Below, one piece after another: positions 1-6,364 of a DNA stretch of 18,202 bases. The stretch is taken from contig VGFN01000017.1 of assembly GCA_016868875.1 (NCBI GenBank), positions 1 to 18,202 of the forward strand, in the 5' to 3' direction. Under the pieces are notes generated by a model. That model made no database searches and was not told the origin of the DNA. It saw nothing but the letters and a program-made list of their open reading frames with translations. Numbering within the stretch: the stretch's first letter is position 1; every line of letters starts with the position of its first letter. This stretch comes from Bacteroidota bacterium (lineage in GTDB: Bacteria > Bacteroidota > Bacteroidia > UBA7662). A program made the position numbers and the translations under genes.

Positions 1-1226
1 GCACGCTCCAGTTTGGCACCCAGCCAATCGCTTTCTTCCTCTTTGGGAGCAGCTTTGACCAATTCTGCTTTACCGTCTGCATTGCGTAATTTGACTTCGA
101 AGGTTTGTGATTTCCCTTTGCGGTTGATTTCCAAAGTCACTTTTTCACCGGGCCTTTTGCGGCCTACGATTTCCATGAGTTCAGGAGTGGATTTGATGCT
201 TTGCCCTTCCACTTTGGTGATCACGTCGCCTTTGAGGATACCCGCTTCTTCGGCAGCCGAATTCGGCATGAAATCGGCCACATACGCCCCACTAATGACC
301 TCGAGATCCTCGCTTTCAACCAAGGCCGCATCCACATCCCTGATTTGGATGCCCAGGAAACCACGCTGCACGGTGCCGTGGACTTTGAGGTCTTCCACCA
401 CTTTGGTCACCAAATTGGCGGGAATCGCAAAGGCATACCCTTGGTAAGCTCCGGTGCTCGATGCGATGGCCGTATTGATCCCGACCAATTCCCCTTGGAC
501 ATTGACCAAAGCACCACCGCTGTTCCCTGGATTGACCGCGGCATCCGTTTGGATGAATGCTTCCAGGCTGGTGCCTCCACCCAAAATGTTAATGTTACGG
601 GCTTTGGCCGAAACGATCCCTGCGGTAACCGTGGAATTCAAATTAAACGGGTTGCCAACAGCCAAAACCCATTCCCCAATCTGGAGTTTGTCGGAATTCC
701 CGATTTTGACAAAGGGCAAATCGTTGGCTTCGATTTTGACAACGGCCAGGTCAGAACTTGGGTCCTGACCAATCACCTTGCCGTTGAAACTCCGTTTGTC
801 GTTCAGGATGACTTCGATTTCATCCGCTTCTTTGATGACATGGTTGTTGGTGACGATGTACCCGTCTGCGCTGAGGATTACGCCGGAACCGGAGCCCATT
901 TGAGGACCTCTCGGCATCATGTCCGGTCCGTTGAAAAAGTCCCGAAACATATCCATGCCCGGAGGAATTTCACCTTTGAAAGCTCCTTGAGCACTGCCTT
1001 TGGTCTTGATATGTACGACACAGGGAGTTACCATGGCCGCCGTGGTTACAAAATTGGGATGTTCCACAATATGCTCCGGGAAGGCCGTCAAATTGACAGG
1101 CGCATTGCCCCAATTGGCAGGATGCAAGGCAGGTCTTTTTTGGAGGCCGTACACGATCCAAGCCCCTAACAAGCTTCCCAAAAATGCGATGAGCAACGTA
1201 GCTCCGTATTGGCGAAATTTTGACAT
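1..1226 (-). CDS. DegP/HtrA-family periplasmic serine protease (C-terminus off the left edge)
   Basis: This is an S1C (Do/DegQ/HtrA) serine endopeptidase that would degrade or refold damaged proteins in the periplasm. I read 408 residues from the ATG at 1226-1224 with no stop before the edge. Residues about 8-27 form one hydrophobic segment (signal anchor or signal peptide). The trypsin-like domain covers roughly 58-285, with the triad His129 (in TNNHV), Asp159 (in SSDLAVVK) and Ser236 (in NPGNSGGAL). A PDZ domain follows from about 288, starting at RGFLGIQI. A Met/Pro/Gly-rich segment at about 86-111 matches the flexible LA loop typical of DegP. Bacteroidota relatives are usually a little under 500 residues, so a short remainder, perhaps part of a second PDZ, is missing. 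It diverges from dapF across 136 bases. No convincing promoter was found on its side of that gap. Family assignment is secure; degP versus degQ cannot be decided. Confidence 0.95.
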   Translation of the reverse strand, partial: MSKFRQYGATLLIAFLGSLLGAWIVYGLQKRPALHPANWGNAPVNLTAFPEHIVEHPNFVTTAAMVTPCVVHIKTKGSAQGAFKGEIPPGMDMFRDFFNGPDMMPRGPQMGSGSGVILSADGYIVTNNHVIKEADEIEVILNDKRSFNGKVIGQDPSSDLAVVKIEANDLPFVKIGNSDKLQIGEWVLAVGNPFNLNSTVTAGIVSAKARNINILGGGTSLEAFIQTDAAVNPGNSGGALVNVQGELVGINTAIASSTGAYQGYAFAIPANLVTKVVEDLKVHGTVQRGFLGIQIRDVDAALVESEDLEVISGAYVADFMPNSAAEEAGILKGDVITKVEGQSIKSTPELMEIVGRKRPGEKVTLEINRKGKSQTFEVKLRNADGKAELVKAAPKEEESDWLGAKLER

Positions 1227-1299
1227 AGTATATGTTTTTGGTTTAACCCAATTACCCAATTTATGTTCAAAAATCGTGCCAAAAACTGGGAATCGCTGA

Positions 1300-1332
1300 T
1301 TGAACGTTCCCTTGGCTCTGTTAGTATGTTTG
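1300..1332 (+). promoter_or_regulatory. Bacteroidota-type promoter for dapF
   Basis: A perfect -7 box TATGTTTG (TAnnTTTG) lies at 1325-1332, with a TTG -33 element at 1300-1302, 22 bases upstream. It ends about 30 bases before the dapF ATG, in the 136-base divergent gap. This matches the established Bacteroidota sigma-ABfr promoter pattern. Position and strand fit transcription of dapF and probably of the genes after it. The spacing is at the long end of the accepted range. Confidence 0.6.
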
Positions 1333-1362
1333 CCAATACGGAGACATCATAGCTGAATCGAT

Positions 1363-2250
1363 ATGCAATTTGAATTCTATAAATACCAAGCCTGCGGTAA
1401 CGATTTTGTGTTGGTGGATTTGCGCTCTCCATCCGCTAACTGGGCGAGCCAAGCCACTGATTCACGGTTTTGGCAAAATGAAACGGCCATGCGATTATGC
1501 TGCGACCGAAGGTTTGGAATAGGAGCGGATGGGATTTTGATTTTATTGCCTGCACAATCTTCAAAAACCGATAACCCAGGCATGGATTCCAAGGTGGCCT
1601 TTCATCTTCATTACCTGAATGCGGATGGCAAAGAGGGCTCCTTGTGCGGCAACGGTTCGCGATGTGCCGCTGCTCATGCCTTTCGCAAAGGGTATTTTGA
1701 GGGCAATAGTGGAACCTTTACCGCCAGCGATGGTTTGCATCAAGTGATGCTCACAGAGGACGGTTGGATTGCCTTGGGCATGCAAGCACCGAAGGATAGG
1801 AGGGTTTTGGAATTGGGGACCTTTATCAACACGGGGTCACCGCATTTGGTGGTTCCGGTTCGGGATTTGGTGAACTATCCTGTGGAACGTGAGGGCAGGG
1901 CTCTTCGGGAGCATTCCCTTTTCTTACCAGGGGGTACCAATGTCAATTTTGTGGAGGTGATAGACCTTAACCATCTGAAAATAAGAACCTATGAGCGTGG
2001 GGTTGAAGCGGAGACGCTGAGTTGTGGGACGGGAGCAGTGGCTTGCGTAATATTGCATATGCAACAAAATTCAGCTGAATTCATGGACACCTTTGCAGAA
2101 ATAAATTTGCAATTCCGTGGAGGACAAATGATCGTATGTGGCCAGGTTGATTCGACCGGATCTATGCATCAAATTCAGCTCAAAGGCCCAGCATCTTGTG
2201 CATTCAAAGGCCTCTGGATGGGGTATACAGGCAAAACCTACCTTTGGTGA
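1363..2250 (+). CDS. dapF: Diaminopimelate epimerase
   Basis: A PLP-independent racemase that converts LL- to meso-diaminopimelate, the last epimerisation before lysine and the cross-linking residue of peptidoglycan. The 295 residues contain both catalytic cysteines in their family motifs: Cys95 in SLCGNGSRC (first half) and Cys221 in ETLSCGTGA (second half). The N-terminal CGNDFVLVD and the GIGADGILIL segment are also typical. Length is slightly above the usual 260-280 because of short insertions near residues 24-40 and 63-75. The start at 1363 places the conserved F-x-K-Y/M-x-x-x-GNDF beginning right after Met1 and lies about 30 bases after a good promoter. glmM follows after 60 bases, so the two may be co-transcribed. 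Confidence 0.96.
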   Translation: MQFEFYKYQACGNDFVLVDLRSPSANWASQATDSRFWQNETAMRLCCDRRFGIGADGILILLPAQSSKTDNPGMDSKVAFHLHYLNADGKEGSLCGNGSRCAAAHAFRKGYFEGNSGTFTASDGLHQVMLTEDGWIALGMQAPKDRRVLELGTFINTGSPHLVVPVRDLVNYPVEREGRALREHSLFLPGGTNVNFVEVIDLNHLKIRTYERGVEAETLSCGTGAVACVILHMQQNSAEFMDTFAEINLQFRGGQMIVCGQVDSTGSMHQIQLKGPASCAFKGLWMGYTGKTYLW

Positions 2251-2310
2251 TTGAATATGAATTCGTAATCCAAAACCCCAAGACCCACTGCATTTGATTC
2301 AATACAAACC

Positions 2311-3687
2311 ATGACCTTAATAGCCTCTGTTTCGGGAATTCGTGGCACCATAGGGGGTCAACCCGGCACCAATTTGACCCCTCACGATATGGTATCCTTT
2401 GTCAATGCCTATGCAGCCTTGTTGCTGGAACAGGGCCATGGTCGCACCGTGTTGGTTGGTCGAGACGCCCGCATTTCGGGTGATATGGTGAGTCGCTTGG
2501 TCTGCGGTACCTTGATGGCTTGCGGTTTGGATGTGATTGATTTAGGGTTGACCACCACACCAACCCTCGAGATGCAGGTGCCTCGAGTGGGGGCTGCGGG
2601 TGGTATTGTTTTGACGGCCTCCCATAACCCTGAGGAATGGAATGCCTTGAAATTATTGGATCATCAAGGTTGCTTCATTGGTTCCGAGCAGGGTGATGCT
2701 CTACTCCATAAGGTCCAAAAAGGGGAACCTATATCCTACGCCACCGTGCACAACTTGGGGCAATACCATCAGGATGATTCCGCTTTGGAGGCTCATATTC
2801 AAGACATTTTGGCATTACCCTTGGTGAATCGACAAGCCATTGCCGCCGCCAGATTGCACGTGGTGGTGGATGGGATCAATTCGTCGGGGGCCGTGGCGGT
2901 TCCCGCCCTTTTGACTCAATTAGGGGTCCATCGAATCGAGGTTTTGAATGACGAGCCCAACGGTCGTTTTGCGCATAACCCGGAGCCGCTGCGCGAGCAT
3001 TTAGATGAGATTTGCACGGAGGTGGTGTCCCGTCAAGCCCATATGGGCATTGTGGTGGACCCCGATGTGGATCGGCTCGCCTTCGTTATGGAGAACGGGG
3101 AATTGTTTGGGGAAGAATATACCCTTGTTGCGGTTGCGGACTATGTCATTAGTCAAAAACCTGGACCTGCGGTTTCGAATTTGAGTTCATCCAGGGCCTT
3201 AAGCGATGTATGCGCTCGGTACGAACAGCCGTACCATGCCTCTCCTGTTGGCGAGGTGCATGTCGTCAAGGCGATGCGTGCCTCCGGTGCTGTGATTGGC
3301 GGGGAAGGGAATGGAGGCATTATCCTACCCGATCTGCATTACGGAAGGGACGCTTTGGTGGGGATCGCCTTGTTTCTCTCGCATTATGTGGAACAGGGTC
3401 AGACCATGAGCCAATTGAGGTCCACCTACCCGGCCTACGCCATGGCCAAAGAAAAGGTAAACTTCGATCCTCAAGCAGACCCTGAATTGCTCTTGCAACG
3501 TTTGGCCGATGCCTTTCCGAATGCGGTAAAGAATTGGTCCGATGGACTCAAACTTGATTTGGAAGAGGGTTGGTTGCATGTGCGCAAATCCAATACTGAA
3601 CCCATATTGCGCATTTATTCCGAGGCAGGTCATGCGCATGCCGCCGCTGACCTTGCCGCCAAGGCCCGTCAAATCCTAGGATCATGA
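2311..3687 (+). CDS. glmM: Phosphoglucosamine mutase
   Basis: An alpha-D-phosphohexomutase expected to interconvert glucosamine-6-P and glucosamine-1-P in the cytoplasmic route to UDP-GlcNAc, needed for peptidoglycan and lipid A. All four family loops are visible in 458 residues: phosphoserine Ser104 in TASHNPEEWNALK, the metal loop DPDVDRL at 250-256, the sugar-binding loop GEGNGG at 331-336, and the phosphate-binding RKSNTEPILRIYSEA starting at 425. The N-terminal SGIRGTIGG is characteristic of GlmM-like members in Bacteroidota. The metal loop is DPDVDR rather than the enterobacterial DGDGDR, which is common in this phylum. A phosphomannomutase role cannot be excluded from sequence alone. 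The stop overlaps the start of the next gene (ATGA), which suggests translational coupling. Confidence 0.9.
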   Translation: MTLIASVSGIRGTIGGQPGTNLTPHDMVSFVNAYAALLLEQGHGRTVLVGRDARISGDMVSRLVCGTLMACGLDVIDLGLTTTPTLEMQVPRVGAAGGIVLTASHNPEEWNALKLLDHQGCFIGSEQGDALLHKVQKGEPISYATVHNLGQYHQDDSALEAHIQDILALPLVNRQAIAAARLHVVVDGINSSGAVAVPALLTQLGVHRIEVLNDEPNGRFAHNPEPLREHLDEICTEVVSRQAHMGIVVDPDVDRLAFVMENGELFGEEYTLVAVADYVISQKPGPAVSNLSSSRALSDVCARYEQPYHASPVGEVHVVKAMRASGAVIGGEGNGGIILPDLHYGRDALVGIALFLSHYVEQGQTMSQLRSTYPAYAMAKEKVNFDPQADPELLLQRLADAFPNAVKNWSDGLKLDLEEGWLHVRKSNTEPILRIYSEAGHAHAAADLAAKARQILGS

Positions 3688-4844
3688 CCAACGACCTTCC
3701 CCGAATCTACCTGGATAATTCTGCCACCACCCCGATACACCCGGAGGTGGCTTCGGCTATGTCTGAGCTCCTGATTCGATGTTACGGAAATCCCTCCTCC
3801 ATACATTTTCTGGGAAGAGAATCACGCATCATCATCGAAAAGGCCCGCAAAAGCATGGCCCAAGCGCTTGGCTGTTCGCCTTCGGAGATTTTCTTTACCT
3901 CGGGCGGAACCGAATCGGATAACATGGCTTGCCGCTGCGCTGTCGAAAATTTGGGCATTTGTCGCATCATTTCTTCTTCGCTGGAGCATCATGCCATTAC
4001 CCATGTCCTTGATCAGCTTCATAAAGTACATGGCACCGAAATCTGTTGGTTGCCCAACGATCCCCAAGGTATTTTGGATATGAACCAACTCCAGCAATGG
4101 CTGAAGGAATCAAGGGATTTGAATATTCCAACCTTGGTAACCCTGATGCACGGTAACAACGAAATCGGTAATATGCTGGAAATCGAGAAGGTCGCTGCCC
4201 TGTGCAAGGCCCATAACGCGCTTTTTCATTCCGATATGGTCCAAACCGTTGGTCATTATCCATTGAATTTCACGGAGATGGGTTTGGATATGGCCAGCGG
4301 ATCTGCCCATAAATTTTATGGACCCAAAGGGGTAGGGTTTATTTATATACGCGGTGGTCTATCGTTGGGCGCTATGATGGCAGGCGGATCTCAAGAAAGA
4401 AATATGCGTGGTGGTACCGAAAATTTACCAGGAATCGCAGGGATGAGTTTGGCCTTGGAGTTGTCGGTATCGAGCATGGATCAGCGGCGTGAACGCATTT
4501 CGCGATTGAAGAATAGGCTCAAAGAGGGAATTTTGGAGGCCATCCCCGGGGTAACCTTTAACGGCAACATCAAAGGACCCACCATGTACCAGGTGTTAAG
4601 CGTGTCGTTTCCGCCCCATCCCAAAGGAGAAATGTTGCTCTTTCATTTGGATATCGAAGGGATTTGTGCATCAGGGGGAAGCGCTTGCAGCTCAGGGGCG
4701 GAATCGAGATCCCATGTGCTTAATGGAATTGGCATGCCGAAAGATCGTACGGCGGTCCGATTTTCGCTTGGTTCTCACAACACCGAAGAAGAAATCGATC
4801 GAACCCTCCACGTTTTGCGTAAAATTCTACTGGACGCATCGTAG
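3684..4844 (+). CDS. Cysteine desulfurase (NifS/IscS class)
   Basis: A PLP-dependent aminotransferase-fold enzyme that removes sulfur from L-cysteine as an enzyme-bound persulfide for Fe-S clusters or thiolation. The 386 residues show the N-terminal YLDNSATTP, GGTESDN at 74-80, HGNNEIG at 156-162, the PLP lysine Lys210 in SAHKFYGPKG, and the persulfide cysteine Cys335 in the loop GSACSSGAES. The long cysteine-bearing loop marks class I (NifS/IscS) rather than SufS. The ATG overlaps the glmM stop by four bases. No IscU, IscA or tRNA-thiolation partner is adjacent, so the sulfur acceptor is unknown. The last 18 bases overlap the convergent acyl-CoA reductase gene. A ferredoxin that needs two Fe-S clusters lies about 1.1 kb downstream, but no direct functional link is shown. 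Confidence 0.93.
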   Translation: MTNDLPRIYLDNSATTPIHPEVASAMSELLIRCYGNPSSIHFLGRESRIIIEKARKSMAQALGCSPSEIFFTSGGTESDNMACRCAVENLGICRIISSSLEHHAITHVLDQLHKVHGTEICWLPNDPQGILDMNQLQQWLKESRDLNIPTLVTLMHGNNEIGNMLEIEKVAALCKAHNALFHSDMVQTVGHYPLNFTEMGLDMASGSAHKFYGPKGVGFIYIRGGLSLGAMMAGGSQERNMRGGTENLPGIAGMSLALELSVSSMDQRRERISRLKNRLKEGILEAIPGVTFNGNIKGPTMYQVLSVSFPPHPKGEMLLFHLDIEGICASGGSACSSGAESRSHVLNGIGMPKDRTAVRFSLGSHNTEEEIDRTLHVLRKILLDAS

Positions 4845-5927
4845 AAAAGACAAGGTATCCACAGCATCCGCATACCGGTCTATTTCAGGGAATTGGCATT
4901 GACCAAATTCGACCGCATGGTAACACCATGTATTCCATTGCTCCACCTCAAATTGATTCTTGAAGGAGGGTCGTTGTCCCCACCGAGCAACGAGTTGATT
5001 GCCTGACCAGCATTGCGTTACGGGTATGGCCTCCAAGATTTGGCGGGCCAAATCTTGTTCCGATTGGTAATATTCAAAGTGCAACACGGCAAGGGGAGAC
5101 GAGATGGTTGGGCTTTCCACCAAGATCACCGAGCTGTTGTGAGTGAATGGCTTTCGATTCAGCATATGCAAGGCCAGCTGATAGTCTAAATTGTTTCGAT
5201 AACGATGGTTGTTGCCCTCCCAAGGGTAATGTTGCAGCCCATCCAAAATATGTTGCGGTGACATGCCCTCCGGGACCAATAGTTTGGATACATTTCGGCA
5301 ACCTTTGCCGTAATAGAGAAAAATATCCTGACTCAAACCGATCCAATCTTCTGTTTTTTCCTTGCCATCAAGGATGGCGATGGAATTTCGGTGGGATCGG
5401 AACAGGTGTGGAATATGACCAAAATACTGCTCAAAATAAGGTAGGGTAGAAGCGGAACCCGTGGCGATTATGGCATCCACGCGGTTGAGTTTGTCCACAA
5501 TCGCGAAGCGATTGCTCCATTCAGGTTGTAAGGCCATCAAACCGTGGATGGCCCAGGATACGAGTCCTGCATCATCGGATGAAGGTTTGACAAGGGCCGT
5601 ATGTCCCGCAATCAAGGTGCAGAGGACATCATGCAAACCTGCCAATGGAATATTACCAGGGAGGATGAGCCCTACATTTTGAGACGGCCTTTGGAGGGAG
5701 AGGGCATCCTCGTCATGGGCAAGCCAACGTTCCAAGGAACGGGGCTCCAAGGCCATGGACCATGCCTTCAAGGCTTGCCTCAGCATTTCGGGTTCGAACC
5801 AGGGGTTTTGAACGGCTACCGACAAGGACCATTCCGACCAATCATCACGATCGAGGGTCGACCCCATCCATTGTCCCCAACGATGCAACAGCTGGACGAA
5901 ACTCGTGGTGCTGGGGTTTGACGGCAT
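4827..5927 (-). CDS. LuxC-like acyl-CoA reductase
   Basis: This belongs to the acyl-CoA reductase (LuxC) branch of the aldehyde dehydrogenase superfamily, which reduces fatty acyl-CoA to aldehyde with NAD(P)H through a cysteine thioester. From the preferred start the protein is 366 residues. Visible features are a nucleotide-binding segment with GLILPGNIPLAG at 86-97 and KPSS at 114-117, an IIATGSAST motif at 153-161, and the likely nucleophile Cys210 in YYGKGCRN. I prefer the ATG at 5927 (MPSNPSTTSFVQLL) because the family usually begins only a few residues before the F-V-x-L helix and because the ferredoxin promoter occupies 5918-5951. Longer alternatives start at 5978 or 5981 and would overlap the ferredoxin start. 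The 3' end overlaps the desulfurase by 18 bases. Physiological substrate unknown. Confidence 0.85.
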   Translation of the reverse strand: MPSNPSTTSFVQLLHRWGQWMGSTLDRDDWSEWSLSVAVQNPWFEPEMLRQALKAWSMALEPRSLERWLAHDEDALSLQRPSQNVGLILPGNIPLAGLHDVLCTLIAGHTALVKPSSDDAGLVSWAIHGLMALQPEWSNRFAIVDKLNRVDAIIATGSASTLPYFEQYFGHIPHLFRSHRNSIAILDGKEKTEDWIGLSQDIFLYYGKGCRNVSKLLVPEGMSPQHILDGLQHYPWEGNNHRYRNNLDYQLALHMLNRKPFTHNSSVILVESPTISSPLAVLHFEYYQSEQDLARQILEAIPVTQCWSGNQLVARWGQRPSFKNQFEVEQWNTWCYHAVEFGQCQFPEIDRYADAVDTLSFLRCVQ

Positions 5928-5951
5928 AGGGGGGTCTTTGTCGTAAATTTG
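5918..5951 (+). promoter_or_regulatory. Bacteroidota-type promoter for the ferredoxin gene
   Basis: A perfect -7 box TAAATTTG (TAnnTTTG) at 5944-5951 has a TTG -33 element at 5918-5920, 23 bases upstream. The -7 box ends 19 bases before the ferredoxin ATG at 5971. The promoter straddles the preferred start of the divergent acyl-CoA reductase, so occupancy here could affect both genes. No matching element was found in the opposite orientation. Confidence 0.55.
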
Positions 5952-5970
5952 TTCCGCAAAATAGGATTGA

Positions 5971-6321
5971 ATGGCCATCATGATTACCGACCAATGCATC
6001 AATTGCGGTGCATGCGAACCGGAATGTCCCAACAACGCCATCTACGAGGGCGGTATCTCGTGGAAATATGCAGAGGGCACCCAACTTCGTGAGCTAGTTC
6101 AGCGAGCAGACGGGTCTTTGGTGCATGCCCAAGATCCCATGACCCCGGTGAGCGATGATGTCTATTTTATCGTACCCGACAAGTGCACCGAATGCGAGGG
6201 TTTTCATGAAGAGCCTCAATGTGCCGCGGTATGCCCGGTCGATTGCTGTGTACCTGACCCCGATCACGTCGAATCCAAGGCCACCTTGCTGGAAAGGAAG
6301 GAATACCTCCACGGATTATAA
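5971..6321 (+). CDS. 2[4Fe-4S] ferredoxin, Allochromatium type
   Basis: A small soluble electron carrier with two [4Fe-4S] clusters. In 116 residues, motif I is Cys9-x2-Cys12-x2-Cys15-x3-Cys19-Pro and motif II is Cys72-x2-Cys75-x8-Cys84-x3-Cys88-Pro, followed by an extra Cys92 in CPVDC. The x8 spacing in motif II and the CPVDC tail are hallmarks of the Allochromatium vinosum type, which carries a very low-potential cluster. The N-terminus MAIMITDQCINC matches the MALMITDECINC start of that family, so the ATG at 5971 is better than the one at 5980. It differs by an insertion of about 30-35 residues between the two motifs (roughly 30-64), which lengthens the usual protein of about 80 residues. 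It is head to head with the acyl-CoA reductase; whether it supplies that enzyme with electrons is unproven. Confidence 0.93.
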   Translation: MAIMITDQCINCGACEPECPNNAIYEGGISWKYAEGTQLRELVQRADGSLVHAQDPMTPVSDDVYFIVPDKCTECEGFHEEPQCAAVCPVDCCVPDPDHVESKATLLERKEYLHGL

Positions 6322-6364
6322 CACTATATTTCATTTATATATCCTCTGAAATTATTCCACCCCC

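Noticed and set aside
201..1169. Long open frame of 322 codons on the plus strand
   Set aside because: It is antisense to the HtrA gene, whose catalytic triad and PDZ motifs are clear; the plus-strand translation has no recognisable domain and is a codon-usage shadow.
2251..2310. Possible promoter before glmM (TGCATTTG at 2289-2296)
   Set aside because: There is one mismatch in the critical TA and no TTG at a workable distance.
5979..6041. Upstream ATG of the acyl-CoA reductase at 6041
   Set aside because: It would extend 21 codons further through the first ferredoxin cluster motif and adds no conserved residues.
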